DNA of 64,000 nucleotides from Bacteroidetes bacterium 46-16 (GCA_001897835.1 MKUN01000005.1:62001-126000); one strand, 5' to 3'; counted from the first letter of the stretch, positions 28,249-37,492 are shown. Notes: generated from the sequence alone by a model not told the origin. Translations and numbers: made by a program.

Positions 28249-28267
28249 CGATCTGAATCGTACAGCA

Positions 28268-30544
28268 ATGAGAAAAACATCGATATGCATGCTCCTGTTA
28301 TGGGCATGCTCCTCATCCATTACAGCCAAAGCATTCAACAGTATCTGGCAGGAACTTGATATCCGTCATGTGCCCACCAAAGGTGAGCAGTTAGTGCACC
28401 CGGTAGCTTACCGTGTCTTCTCGCTCAATAATGAGTACATGAAGAACTATTTATTCAGCCTGCCTGATGAAAAAGCATCGGCCGGGATCATTGAACTGCC
28501 GGGGCCTGATGGCAATTTTGAGCGCTTTGCAATATGGCAGTACCACATGATGGAGCCGGGTTTGGAAAAGAGGCATCCCGATGTACGCACATTTACGGCA
28601 TATGCGCTAAGTGACCCCCGCGTTACCGCAAAGATCGATTTTTCAAATACAGGTTTTCATGCCATGATCTATAATGGGCGCAATACCTACTTCCTCGATC
28701 CATACAGCAGGGAGAACGACGGAAACTACATTTGCTATTATAAGCGCGATCATTTTGTTCCCCTTGGCCAGGGTATGATATGCAGGCTGGAGGATGATAA
28801 TAATGAGTTGACGAACGATGAATTGATGCATTTCAACAACGATGGTCTTCCCAATTTGCAATACAGGACTACAAACGGCTATGTGCTGCGCAATTACAGG
28901 CTGGCGCTCGCCTGTACGGGCGAATATGCAGTTGCCGTAGCTGGCCCAAGCCCAACAGCAGGCACGGTATTGCCCTATATGATTACTTCGGTCAATAGGG
29001 TCAACGGAGTTTATGAAACGGAACTATCTATAACGATGACGCTTATTGCCAATGAAGATACCCTGATATTTCTTAATGGTGCCAGCGATCCTTACAGCAA
29101 TAATAATGGCGGTACTATGTTGGGCCAAAACCAAACGACTTGTAATAATCGTATCGGTAGTGCTAATTATGATATCGGGCATGTGTTTAGTACCGGCGGT
29201 GGTGGCATCGCTCAACTAGGCTGTGTATGCAAAAGCAGTAAAGCCAAAGGAGTTACAGGCTCTCCCAGCCCTATTGGCGATGCTTTCGACATAGATTATG
29301 TAGCTCATGAAATGGGCCACCAGTTTGGCGCTAATCATACTTTTAATAACGATGTAAATGGCAGTTGTAATGGTCCCGCAAATCCGGGTACAGCATACGA
29401 GCCCTCAGGCGGTACAACCATAATGGCTTATGCAGGTATTTGTCCTCCTGATGATATCCAGCAGCATAGTGATGCATATTTTCACGCCATTAGTTTAAAG
29501 GAAATATCGGCATATATAGTTTCAACCGGTACGGTTGATAACTGCCCCACAAAAACAAATACCAATAACAAACCTGTGGGTATTGCCAATTTTACGGCGT
29601 CATATACGATACCCTACAAAACACCTTTTGAGTTAACAGCTCCGGTCGCGGTCGATTCTGTTGCGGATACACTCACTACATATTGTTGGGAAGAATGGAA
29701 CCTGGGTGATTTCGGGTCTCCTTTTGCCAGCACATATTTTGCCGGGCCTATATTCCGTTCTTTCACTCCCGATACTAACCGTACACGTGTGTTCCCTACG
29801 ATGAGTAAAGTGCTCGCGGGTGTCCTGAGTTACACAGGTGAAAAAGCCCCGGATACAGCAAGGTACCTCACCTTTATCAATACTATTCGTGCAATTTACC
29901 AGGGCACGGGGGCCTTGCTGATACCCGATGATAGCATACACCTCGATGCAGTAAGTACAGGTGCAGCAAACAATTACCAGGGCTTCAAAGTTACCAGCCC
30001 ATCTACGGCAGTTACCTGGGCCGGCCAGTCCTCACAAACCCTTACATGGAATGTGGTGGGTACGAACACAGCACCCGTTAGCTGCGATAGTGTTGATATT
30101 TATCTCTCTGTGGACGGTGGCTATACATGGCCAACACTTTTGGGCAGGTTTGTAAATAATGGTACCGCATCCATAACGCTTCCCAACCCGGCAACGACCG
30201 TAACTACAGCACGCCTCAAGGTAAAAGGTGCCGGTAATGTGTTTTTCAATGTGAACGGGCATAATTTCACCATCTCGCATACTACCTCAGTGCAGCAGGT
30301 GGCTTTAAGCGATGATATTAATGTATACCCGGTTCCGTCTGCTGATGTGGTGCATGTGAGTACCGCATTCCCCGGCACACTGCAATTAAAAGCATCCAAT
30401 ACACTCGGCCAGCTTCTTTTGACCGGGGAGATGAAAGGGAGCATGGATATTAATGTGTCCTCTTGGGCAAAAGGCATATACTATTTACAGTTTGTCGATA
30501 AGGCGAGCGGGCTATGTACTGTTAAACAACTCGTGGTGAAATAA
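28268..30544 (+). CDS. Reprolysin-like secreted metalloprotease with T9SS sorting domain (second copy)
   Basis: A 758-residue paralogue of the preceding gene with the same order: signal peptide (ICMLLLWACSSSITAKA), pro-region, zinc motif HEMGHQFGANHTF (first His near residue 347), Met-turn IMAYAGICPPDDIQ, beta-sandwich repeat (NVVGTNTAPVSCDSVDIYLS), and T9SS domain (INVYPVPSADVVHV to the C-terminal VKQLVVK). The catalytic core and sandwich are near-identical in places while the N-terminal region has diverged, so this is an older tandem duplication with both copies intact. The second copy lacks the Cys-rich CCCG insertion after the zinc motif seen in the first, which may change specificity. 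Confidence 0.88.
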   Translation: MRKTSICMLLLWACSSSITAKAFNSIWQELDIRHVPTKGEQLVHPVAYRVFSLNNEYMKNYLFSLPDEKASAGIIELPGPDGNFERFAIWQYHMMEPGLEKRHPDVRTFTAYALSDPRVTAKIDFSNTGFHAMIYNGRNTYFLDPYSRENDGNYICYYKRDHFVPLGQGMICRLEDDNNELTNDELMHFNNDGLPNLQYRTTNGYVLRNYRLALACTGEYAVAVAGPSPTAGTVLPYMITSVNRVNGVYETELSITMTLIANEDTLIFLNGASDPYSNNNGGTMLGQNQTTCNNRIGSANYDIGHVFSTGGGGIAQLGCVCKSSKAKGVTGSPSPIGDAFDIDYVAHEMGHQFGANHTFNNDVNGSCNGPANPGTAYEPSGGTTIMAYAGICPPDDIQQHSDAYFHAISLKEISAYIVSTGTVDNCPTKTNTNNKPVGIANFTASYTIPYKTPFELTAPVAVDSVADTLTTYCWEEWNLGDFGSPFASTYFAGPIFRSFTPDTNRTRVFPTMSKVLAGVLSYTGEKAPDTARYLTFINTIRAIYQGTGALLIPDDSIHLDAVSTGAANNYQGFKVTSPSTAVTWAGQSSQTLTWNVVGTNTAPVSCDSVDIYLSVDGGYTWPTLLGRFVNNGTASITLPNPATTVTTARLKVKGAGNVFFNVNGHNFTISHTTSVQQVALSDDINVYPVPSADVVHVSTAFPGTLQLKASNTLGQLLLTGEMKGSMDINVSSWAKGIYYLQFVDKASGLCTVKQLVVK

Positions 30545-30565
30545 ATAAGATATCAGCAACAAGCT

Positions 30566-30605
30566 AAAAGCGAAGGCGGAACTTTTGTTCCGCCTTCGCT
30601 TTTTA
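30566..30605. terminator. Bidirectional terminator
   Basis: A roughly 17-bp stem (first arm AAAAGCGAAGGCGGAAC) with a TTTT loop and a terminal T-run lies between the convergent protease and ketosynthase genes. Confidence 0.9.
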
Positions 30606-30622
30606 TGAAAACATCTTTTATC

Positions 30623-31762
30623 TCATGATTCAGTTGGTCTGCCCCATACGGCTACCGCGTTACATCCCCCAAAGCCCGATGCAGTTTTTAATACATGGTT
30701 TATTTCTGTTGCCTGCATTTCCGTAGTTACATTCAGGGGTTCAGATACGCCGCTCGATGCATAGCCCGGCGATGGTATCAGCAATTGTCGCCCTATCGCT
30801 TCTATAGATATAGCACTTTCCATAACACCCGCAGCACCAAGCGTGTGCCCTGTATATCCCTTAAAGCTATGTACGGGGCTATTCGTCAGCCCGCTGAGGC
30901 CAAATGCTTTTGCTTCCATCTCATCATTATATACTGTTGCAGTGCCGTGAGCAGATATCATGTCTATATCCCCGGCTTCAAGGCCGGCTGCTGCCATGGC
31001 TCTTTTTATAGTCATAGCCAGTTCTTCACCTGTTCTCGATGGGCCTGAAATATGGTTGGCATCATTTGATGTCGCTGCCGATAACAACCTCGCCATAGGC
31101 CTTTGTTGTGGTTCCGATGTCAGTACGATCGTCGCAGCGGCTTCACCAAGGGTAATACCCTTCCTGTCTGCGTCAAATGGCCGGCAGGCTTCCTTCGATA
31201 TTGCATGGAATGATTGAAAACCGCTCAGCACAAACCGGCTGAACCGATCACAGCCGGTAACGATCACGTTCTTATATCGCCCGCTTTGTAGCAGCCGCAG
31301 GGCATAATCCAGGGCTATTACCCCCGATACACAGGCATGCGATATCACTATAGGTGTAGCCTGTAGTCCAAGCGCCTTTGAAATGAGGCCTGCACTATGG
31401 CTGAGTAATAGTTTTTCATCAGCCTCCTGTCCCAGCAATTCTATATTGCCCTTGGTTGTCGAAAGGATGAAAATGGTCTCTGCTGCTTTTAGATCTCCCT
31501 CGTAATTGCTTAGCGCATCTTTGGCCGAGTAAAATGCCAGTCTTTCAAATGGAGATAATGATGCGTTTTCTTTTGTCTGTTCGTAGATCATCTGCCAGTG
31601 GTCAGGGCCCGGCTTTGAGGCCATGAAGGGGGTATTGCTGAGCGATGCATCTTCATATTGTCTTATACCTGTTCTCCCGGCAGCTACCGCACTCCAGTTG
31701 GCAGCGGTAGTAATACCCAGTGCCGATACTATATTGCTTGCTACGGCATATGCCTTATTCAT
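30623..31762 (-). CDS. Beta-ketoacyl-ACP synthase (KAS I/II type)
   Basis: Thiolase-fold condensing enzyme, about 379 residues from the ATG at 31762. That start overlaps the upstream thioesterase stop by 4 bp (ATGA); an ATG five codons earlier would overlap by 19 bp. Numbered from the longer start, the catalytic triad is intact: Cys149 in SHACVSG, His277 in SAHGTAT, His311 in YTGHTLGAAG, so it should be an active ketosynthase and not a chain-length factor. It closes a six-gene minus-strand cluster with ACP, acyltransferase, dehydratase and thioesterase, resembling parts of aryl-polyene or flexirubin systems. The product is inference. Confidence 0.87.
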   Translation of the reverse strand: MNKAYAVASNIVSALGITTAANWSAVAAGRTGIRQYEDASLSNTPFMASKPGPDHWQMIYEQTKENASLSPFERLAFYSAKDALSNYEGDLKAAETIFILSTTKGNIELLGQEADEKLLLSHSAGLISKALGLQATPIVISHACVSGVIALDYALRLLQSGRYKNVIVTGCDRFSRFVLSGFQSFHAISKEACRPFDADRKGITLGEAAATIVLTSEPQQRPMARLLSAATSNDANHISGPSRTGEELAMTIKRAMAAAGLEAGDIDMISAHGTATVYNDEMEAKAFGLSGLTNSPVHSFKGYTGHTLGAAGVMESAISIEAIGRQLLIPSPGYASSGVSEPLNVTTEMQATEINHVLKTASGFGGCNAVAVWGRPTES

Positions 31763-32187
31763 TGATCGTTCAGCCATTTCCTTTTCCAGTCGGTCATAAA
31801 TTGGGGTAGGGTGAGCATCAGTTCCATATTCTCTTTGTGCATGAATACTTGTACTGAGCTGCCCTTTGCTATTATTTCATTGGTATTGATGTCATAGAGA
31901 GTGTAATTGAACAGCAGCTTTGCGGCATGGCTGTCCTGGTAGGTTGTTTCCAGCCTCACCCAGTTGCTGTAGCGCAGTATCCGTTTGTATTCACATTTTA
32001 TATCCACTATCGGCACTATGATATTTTCCCGGTACAGGTCCAGGTAGCGAAGGCCGTATGCTTTACCAAAAGCTTCTCTGCCGTCTTCGAAGTAGCGTAT
32101 GTAATGCCCGTGCCATACAATACCCAGTGGGTCTGCCTCGCTGAATTTTACTTCCAGTTCTGTGCTATGCGTCAGTGTTTTGTTCAA
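31759..32187 (-). CDS. YbgC/4-hydroxybenzoyl-CoA-type acyl thioesterase
   Basis: A 142-residue hotdog protein. DPLGIVWHGHYIRYFEDGREAF carries the 4HBT/YbgC signature, with the catalytic Asp near residue 19 followed by His and a Tyr/Glu helix. It hydrolyses acyl thioesters on CoA or ACP. Its stop codon overlaps the ketosynthase start by 4 bp and the next gene upstream is 33 bp away. In aryl-polyene-type clusters a thioesterase of this family is a regular member, consistent with a role in releasing or trimming the acyl chain. Confidence 0.85.
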   Translation of the reverse strand: MNKTLTHSTELEVKFSEADPLGIVWHGHYIRYFEDGREAFGKAYGLRYLDLYRENIIVPIVDIKCEYKRILRYSNWVRLETTYQDSHAAKLLFNYTLYDINTNEIIAKGSSVQVFMHKENMELMLTLPQFMTDWKRKWLNDQ

Positions 32188-32220
32188 TGCCGGTAATTGG
32201 TTTTATACGTTCATTGCGGA

Positions 32221-32853
32221 TTATTTCCATTTCTTCAGGTCCTTGTCGATATCCTTGAGCGCATTATTAAATGTTTTTGCCCAGTAGTTGCGGAAACCGA
32301 AACCGCCGCTTTTTTCAGTTAGCCGTTTTGTAAACAGCACGGTCTTTTTATTCATGTCCACAAAGGTCACCCACATTGCAGCTTCTTCTTTCCCTTTACT
32401 CATTGATTCTACGAAGAATAACATACCGATACCCTTATTGCCCTGGAAGTCATATTTCTTTACCAGCCCGTCTATCTGTTGTTCTGTTACGTGGCTGTAC
32501 GCATTGGGATCATCTGTAAAGAAGTTGGGCTTTTTTATACTGTTATTGGCTTTTTCAGTCACGCTGAGGGCATATTTTACTTCGCTCCTGTTTATTGCCT
32601 TGGCCACATCATATCTTTTTTGCTCCTTCACGAACAGCTCATTCCAGCCGGGAAAATATTTATCGCGCATGTTCGCATCACTTATCTCACCTACATCTTT
32701 CCATTGTGCTGCGTCTCCTATGAATTTGAGCTGGGTGAAATCAAGCCCCAGCCAGGTAACATCTGTGCCGGAATTAAAGATGTCTTCTTTGCTTTGTGCC
32801 CATGTTAGTGCACAAAATGCAACTGCGATCGCCGAAAGAATGAGCTTTTTCAT
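32221..32853 (-). CDS. Secreted protein of unknown function
   Basis: A 210-residue protein with a clear signal peptide (MKKLILSAIAVAFCALTWAQ), so it is periplasmic or outer-membrane-facing. The body is mixed alpha/beta with GTDVTWLGLDFTQLKF near the N-terminus and MWVTFVDMNKKTVLFTKRL near the C-terminus. I do not assign a family. It lies within the ACP/ketosynthase cluster, between thioesterase and dehydratase, with gaps of 33 and 15 bp, so it is cotranscribed. A role in handling a lipid product in the periplasm, like the LolA-like proteins of aryl-polyene clusters, is possible but unproven. Confidence 0.6.
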   Translation of the reverse strand: MKKLILSAIAVAFCALTWAQSKEDIFNSGTDVTWLGLDFTQLKFIGDAAQWKDVGEISDANMRDKYFPGWNELFVKEQKRYDVAKAINRSEVKYALSVTEKANNSIKKPNFFTDDPNAYSHVTEQQIDGLVKKYDFQGNKGIGMLFFVESMSKGKEEAAMWVTFVDMNKKTVLFTKRLTEKSGGFGFRNYWAKTFNNALKDIDKDLKKWK

Positions 32854-32868
32854 GTAATTGGTTTTTAT

Positions 32869-33282
32869 TTATTGCTGTAAAAATATTTTCAATTCACAAC
32901 TTGCTATTTCACGCCCTTCCTTCAGTATCCTCCCCTGCACTATATGGGCATTCATCACCTGGTGGATAAAGCTTATTTCGGTGGTGATGGTATCTCCCGT
33001 TTGGGGCAGTTCATGGATCACCAGGTTTTTCACAGCACCTATATAGCCTACAGGTGCCGCTTGCCCGTTTTGCCTGGCCTTGTAGCCTGTGCCCGCAGCT
33101 GCGGTTTGCGCCATATTTTCTACCAGCCCCGGTTCGGTAAACCGCCCATTGTCTACAAACAGGTGACCTTCGCGCACGGTAAAGATAGTTTGGGATACAG
33201 TATCATCAGCCTTCGTCACTTCGTCTATCATCACAAAGGGGGCTGCCTGGGGTATATATTGCATTGCTTTCGTTTCGGTCAT
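32869..33282 (-). CDS. 3-hydroxyacyl-ACP dehydratase-like hotdog protein (ApeP/FabA-FabZ-like)
   Basis: A 137-residue hotdog protein. YIPQAAPFVMIDEV matches the opening PHRxPMLLxD-type strand, and EPGLVENMAQTAAAGTGY is the central helix in which a Glu takes the catalytic acidic position and MAQ the conserved turn. It likely dehydrates 3-hydroxyacyl-ACP in the cluster. The ATG at 33282 is chosen because it overlaps the acyltransferase stop by 4 bp; the ATG at 33291 is also in frame. A FabZ-type His in the first strand is not obvious, so substrate and chemistry are less certain than the fold. Confidence 0.72.
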   Translation of the reverse strand: MTETKAMQYIPQAAPFVMIDEVTKADDTVSQTIFTVREGHLFVDNGRFTEPGLVENMAQTAAAGTGYKARQNGQAAPVGYIGAVKNLVIHELPQTGDTITTEISFIHQVMNAHIVQGRILKEGREIASCELKIFLQQ

Positions 33283-34157
33283 GCTTTCCAAAAGTCGTAA
33301 TAATTAAACCACTGTTCGGGATATTGCTTCAGCCTTTGCTCCAGCAGTTGCACATAATCGTCCAGCATAGCTTCCATGCCTGTAGTGCCTCTCCCTTCAT
33401 ATGTTTTACCGGGCTCTGAATAAAAATGGTACTGAAAATTACTTTCTTTAAAGGCAAAAACAAAACAAACAGGTGCCCTTAATTTAGAGGCAAGTATGAA
33501 CGGGCCTGCGGGGAAATTCGCCTGCTCCCCAAGCAATTCATGCTGCATGATACGGTTGCCGGGCCTGAAACGGTCTGCATGTAGGCAGATCAGTTCATTA
33601 CGGTTTAGCGCTGCCGACATTTCATATATATGCGACATGTCTTCTTTGATGAAAATGATATTAAAGGAGCGTTTTTCATCAAACTGTTCCATATAATTCT
33701 TTATCTGTTCCCCTTCACCGTCATACATCACAATGTTGATAGTAGTGTCCAGCTCGTCCAGCATATGCCCCGCCACTTCCCAGTTCCCCATATGGGCGCT
33801 TATGAGTATGCAACCCTTGCCGGCTTTTACCACATCCTGTATATTATGGAAGCCTGTATTGGTAAAACGAAGCGGGCTTTTTATTCCCGATAGCACCACT
33901 ATCTTATCTATGATCGTTTGCCCGAAGATGAGCAGGTTTTTTTTAATGAGTTTGCCTGCTTCAGCCTTGCTGTAGCCCATGCGTTGCATATACAGGTAGC
34001 GCAGCGGCCGGGTAGCGCTTTTTACAAATAAGCGGTAGTATAGCGTTACAAAATACAGTAGGCCATAAGCAGCTTTGAGGCCGCCATAGCGCAGTAGCCA
34101 GACGAATATCCGGTATCCTAAAGTTGTACCACGGGAGCGTCCTTCCCATGAAGGCAT
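33279..34157 (-). CDS. LpxL/HtrB-type lysophospholipid/lipid acyltransferase
   Basis: A 292-residue membrane-associated acyltransferase of the lipid A/LPLAT family. A hydrophobic N-terminal segment (about 13-35) precedes the catalytic HMGNWE motif (His near residue 119, His-x4-Glu), and LHADRFRPGN follows at the second conserved block. LpxL-type enzymes move acyl chains from ACP onto lipid A. Here it sits directly after an ACP gene (1-bp gap) in a cluster with dehydratase, thioesterase and ketosynthase, so it more likely acylates a membrane lipid with the cluster's product. This acyltransferase/ACP pairing is characteristic of aryl-polyene clusters. Confidence 0.83.
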   Translation of the reverse strand: MPSWEGRSRGTTLGYRIFVWLLRYGGLKAAYGLLYFVTLYYRLFVKSATRPLRYLYMQRMGYSKAEAGKLIKKNLLIFGQTIIDKIVVLSGIKSPLRFTNTGFHNIQDVVKAGKGCILISAHMGNWEVAGHMLDELDTTINIVMYDGEGEQIKNYMEQFDEKRSFNIIFIKEDMSHIYEMSAALNRNELICLHADRFRPGNRIMQHELLGEQANFPAGPFILASKLRAPVCFVFAFKESNFQYHFYSEPGKTYEGRGTTGMEAMLDDYVQLLEQRLKQYPEQWFNYYDFWKA

Positions 34158-34158
34158 A

Positions 34159-34422
34159 TCAGGCGTTGATTTGTGCCTGCAGGCGGTTCGATACGTAATC
34201 GTAGAGGTCCTGTATGGTATGCATCTGCTGGAAGTCCTCAGGCTTTACTTTAAAGCCAAAGTTTTGTTCTATGACAACCACCAGGTCTATATAATCCAGG
34301 CTGTCCAGGTCCAAAGTTTCCTTCAGGTCTGCTTCCGGTTTTATGGCGTCGGCATCCACTTCAAAATCTTCCACCATAAAATCGGTAATACGGCTGATTA
34401 TTTCTTGTTGATCCATAAACAC
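34159..34422 (-). CDS. Acyl carrier protein
   Basis: An 87-residue acidic protein with the phosphopantetheine attachment motif LDSLDYIDLVVVIE; the Ser at about residue 45 carries the prosthetic group. It is distinct from the usual fatty-acid ACP in its longer N-terminus (DQQEIISRITDFMVEDFEVD) and sits at the head of the acyltransferase-dehydratase-thioesterase-ketosynthase cluster, so it is probably a dedicated carrier. No promoter match was found in the roughly 210 bp upstream, which otherwise shows only AT-rich sequence. Confidence 0.9.
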   Translation of the reverse strand: MFMDQQEIISRITDFMVEDFEVDADAIKPEADLKETLDLDSLDYIDLVVVIEQNFGFKVKPEDFQQMHTIQDLYDYVSNRLQAQINA

Positions 34423-34632
34423 TTATCAAGTAGGGGTGAGCCTTTTAAAAAATAGGCTGTGAACGTTTATATTAATATTCTTTCCTTAAAAGCGGCAAAC
34501 CGCTTTTCAAGCTGCAAAATTAATAAAATTCAGCTTTTATAGAGAAAAAATATGATAAATTAAATACTAAGGCATAAAACAATGCCGCAACTATTACCAA
34601 TATAGCAGCGTTGTCATATGCTTCTGCTGGTA

Positions 34633-34896
34633 TCAGAAGTGTATGTCCACGATACTGTTCACGGGTATCACGGTGCCCCCCTTGAGCTGTAGGTGTCCGC
34701 CCGCTACCGACCATACAGTCGTTTCTACCGATACAGGGCCTTCTGTTGTTTCGAAAGTTATATTCGTTTTTCCTTTGAATTCGTTACCCAGGCGCATAGC
34801 ATAGCTAAGTTCCTTATGCCATTGGGCTACTTTGTTTACAAGGGCAGGTATGATCTTGTAATGAGATATTTCTTCTTTTGAAATGATGCGTGCCAT
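34633..34896 (-). CDS. Small conserved-looking protein of unknown function
   Basis: An 87-residue protein (90 from the alternative ATG at 34905). It has a charged N-terminal helix (KEEISHYKIIPALVNKVAQW), then a strand-rich half (TNITFETTEGPVSVETTVWS, then HLQLKGGTVIPVNSIVDIHF) that looks like a small beta-barrel or Sm/PilZ-like fold. No signal peptide or membrane segment. I do not recognise the family. It stands alone between the ACP cluster and the TonB-dependent receptor terminator. Even composition and a plausible fold support it as real. Confidence 0.6.
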   Translation of the reverse strand: MARIISKEEISHYKIIPALVNKVAQWHKELSYAMRLGNEFKGKTNITFETTEGPVSVETTVWSVAGGHLQLKGGTVIPVNSIVDIHF

Positions 34897-34943
34897 GATA
34901 TTCACATTAAAAGGACTATTAATTTAGAACATTCTGTTGTGAA

Positions 34944-34982
34944 AAACAAAATATCCCCGGCAAAATGTCGGGGATACTGCTT
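34944..34982 (-). terminator. Terminator of the TonB-dependent receptor gene
   Basis: An 8-bp stem (TATCCCCG / CGGGGATA, 34952-34976) is followed on the minus strand by a T-rich run. It lies 23 bp beyond the receptor stop codon. Confidence 0.75.
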
Positions 34983-34998
34983 TTTCTGGGGAGTTCTG

Positions 34999-37434
34999 TT
35001 ATTTAATACGCAGCGGTACCGATAAGGTCATGCTTATGTTCCGTCCCATACTGTAGATGCCGGTGCGCCCGGTAACATTGTTTTCATCGGCATAGCGCAG
35101 CCTGCTCAGGTGGTTTTGGTAGGCGGCATCCGCCAGGTTCTGCCCCGATATACTGAGGCTGAATATGGTCTGCTGTTTTTTGTTGCAGATGTCAGCGCCA
35201 ATACCCGCATCAAGCAATGCGTAGCCGGGCGATGCGGTTTCTGTACCGTAGGCGCTGAACACGGCATTTTGTGCAAAGTTGATATCCAGCCCGGCTTTGG
35301 CATACACATTCCTTATACGCTTGCTTAGTGCTTTGCTTTGGGCCCTCAGGTCCACTTGCCATCTTGCCGCAGGTATATAAGGGAGGTTGCGGGTACTGTC
35401 CGTTCCCCGGGTGAACCGCCCCTTTACATAGGAAAAGGTATGCTCCAGGTGCAGCCAGTCCAGTGGGTGGGGGTGTATATCTATACTCAGTTCACCGCCA
35501 TATAGATTCGCGTCCGACTGTCCGTAGAGATATGCGGGTACACCCGCGTCATTGTTTCTTTCAGGTATCGAATCTCCCCCGTTGATGCCCTGCAGCTTGT
35601 AGATGAAAATGAAGTTGCGGATATAATTGTCAAATATCGCAGCGTTCACCATTATATGGTCCGATGACCAGCTTAACCCCAGGTCGGCCTGTATTCCTTG
35701 CTCTGCTTTCAACTGGCTGTTGCCGTATTCATAGCGTATGGTTCCTTCATGCACGCCGTTGGCCGATAGCTCCGCAATGTTAGGTGTGCGGTAGCCGCTT
35801 GCTATGTTGAATTTTAGCATGGCACGCTTGTTCACATTGTATCCTGCGCCAAGGCTGCCTGTTAAATTGGAGAAGCTTCGGTCGAATGAGCTGAACTGTA
35901 TATCCGCAGTGGGTGATTTTACGGCCAGGTGGTCCGGTCCAAGATACAAAGCATCGCTTTTTATATTCCGGTAGCCGTAGCGTATTCCGCCACTCACGCT
36001 CCATTTATCCCATTCTTTCTTTGCTATGCCATATACACCGCCGTCATATAGCGCGTAGTCCGGCACCAGGTAGTCATCACCTTTGTTGCTGTTGAATTGT
36101 GTCATGCCATTCACGCCTGTCGATACCTGCCAGCCTTTCATATTCAGGGTATAGTATTTTACATCGTAAGTGACCGTTTGCAGCAACAGCCACAGCCCGG
36201 GGGTATTATAAGCAGTAGGGTCGGCAAATTCTCTTCTCACATTTCGCTGGTAACCTATATTGAGACCTAGTCGCCTGCCGCCGTTCAGGTTTATGTTGTT
36301 TTCCCAGTCTATTTTTTCATGATTGATCACTTGGTACGGTACGGCCATGCTGTACGATTTGCCATCGTCTGCTGTTACCGGTTCTTCCAATATATTACCC
36401 CAGTTGTCCACTTGTTTGATGAAGCTGCCCGTAGCGCTGTCACGCTCCCCCTCCGCTATGCCCAGGTGTTGATTATAGGAGGTGAAGGAAAGCCTTGAAT
36501 AGCCCCATTGTTTATTGATGCCCGCACTGAAACCATAATCGGTATTGCGAAAACGTGTGTCATAAACATACCCGTCATACTTATTCTTATAGTCATGTGC
36601 TTCCTTTTGTGTCAGGTACCCGCTCAGGTTCAGGCCATTGATATTGCCGCCCAGTTGTACATGCCCGGCACCCAGGCCGTTATTGGTTTGGAAGTTGCCG
36701 GTTATGTTCCCTTCTATCTTACCCAGCGGTATCGGGTCGTCCGATATAATATTGATAACACCCGCAAGTGCGTCCGAACCGAATGCCAGCGAGGCGGGCC
36801 CCTTCAGTACTTCCACTCTTGTTACATTGTAGTCGTCTATTTCTATACCGTGCTCGTCTCCCCATTGCTGCCCTTCCTGTCTTACACCATTGTTCAGTGT
36901 AATGATGCGGTTATAGCCCAGCCCGCGTATCACGGGTTTCGATACGGCAGGCCCGGTGCTTACCTGGTTCACCCCCGGCACTTTGGTCACAGCATCTATG
37001 ATATTGGTCGATACGTCTTCGTGCAGTTCTTTAAGCCGCATGCTTTGTATTGGTATTAGGCTGCGCCGCTCATCGGTCGCCCGGCTGCTGCCAGTAATCA
37101 CCACTTCGTTCTTTTCTATGATGCTCTGGCTGAGCTTGAAGTCCTGGGTTACTGTGCCGCTTATGTGCAGCATAGTGGTTATCGTTGCGTAGCCCAACAT
37201 ATGCACTTCAGCCAGGAAGTTGCCCGCTGGCAGGTTATTGATATGATAATGTCCCTCCGTGTCGGTTACAGCACCTGTTTTCAGGTCGGGTATCGATACC
37301 ACTGCACCTATTACAGGCTCACCATTATCATCGCTTATCATACCGTGCAGGGTATTGCCTGGTGCTGCGAACGATAATAACGGCAAAATGCCCAGTGCCA
37401 GCAGCACTGCGTACTTTTTTATACGTAAATACAT
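34999..37434 (-). CDS. TonB-dependent outer-membrane receptor
   Basis: An 811-residue outer-membrane transporter. It has a signal peptide (about 1-23), a carboxypeptidase-regulatory-like domain (GMISDDNGEPVIGAVVSIPD, about 30-110) common in Bacteroidota, a plug domain with VVITGSSRATDERR at the start, VPGVNQVSTGPAVSKPVIRG and VEVLKGPASLAFGSDALAG, and a 22-strand-type barrel to the C-terminal aromatic strand. The plug loop EGQQWGDEHGIEIDD is similar to that in metal or metal-chelate receptors. Its neighbour encodes a small His/Cys-rich protein. Together they suggest metal uptake, but the ligand is inference. Confidence 0.88.
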   Translation of the reverse strand: MYLRIKKYAVLLALGILPLLSFAAPGNTLHGMISDDNGEPVIGAVVSIPDLKTGAVTDTEGHYHINNLPAGNFLAEVHMLGYATITTMLHISGTVTQDFKLSQSIIEKNEVVITGSSRATDERRSLIPIQSMRLKELHEDVSTNIIDAVTKVPGVNQVSTGPAVSKPVIRGLGYNRIITLNNGVRQEGQQWGDEHGIEIDDYNVTRVEVLKGPASLAFGSDALAGVINIISDDPIPLGKIEGNITGNFQTNNGLGAGHVQLGGNINGLNLSGYLTQKEAHDYKNKYDGYVYDTRFRNTDYGFSAGINKQWGYSRLSFTSYNQHLGIAEGERDSATGSFIKQVDNWGNILEEPVTADDGKSYSMAVPYQVINHEKIDWENNINLNGGRRLGLNIGYQRNVRREFADPTAYNTPGLWLLLQTVTYDVKYYTLNMKGWQVSTGVNGMTQFNSNKGDDYLVPDYALYDGGVYGIAKKEWDKWSVSGGIRYGYRNIKSDALYLGPDHLAVKSPTADIQFSSFDRSFSNLTGSLGAGYNVNKRAMLKFNIASGYRTPNIAELSANGVHEGTIRYEYGNSQLKAEQGIQADLGLSWSSDHIMVNAAIFDNYIRNFIFIYKLQGINGGDSIPERNNDAGVPAYLYGQSDANLYGGELSIDIHPHPLDWLHLEHTFSYVKGRFTRGTDSTRNLPYIPAARWQVDLRAQSKALSKRIRNVYAKAGLDINFAQNAVFSAYGTETASPGYALLDAGIGADICNKKQQTIFSLSISGQNLADAAYQNHLSRLRYADENNVTGRTGIYSMGRNISMTLSVPLRIK

Positions 37435-37492
37435 TTTTGATGAATAATTTTAAGGTCCTTAAAATGGCATGAAATGCCTGTCATTGCCGTGT

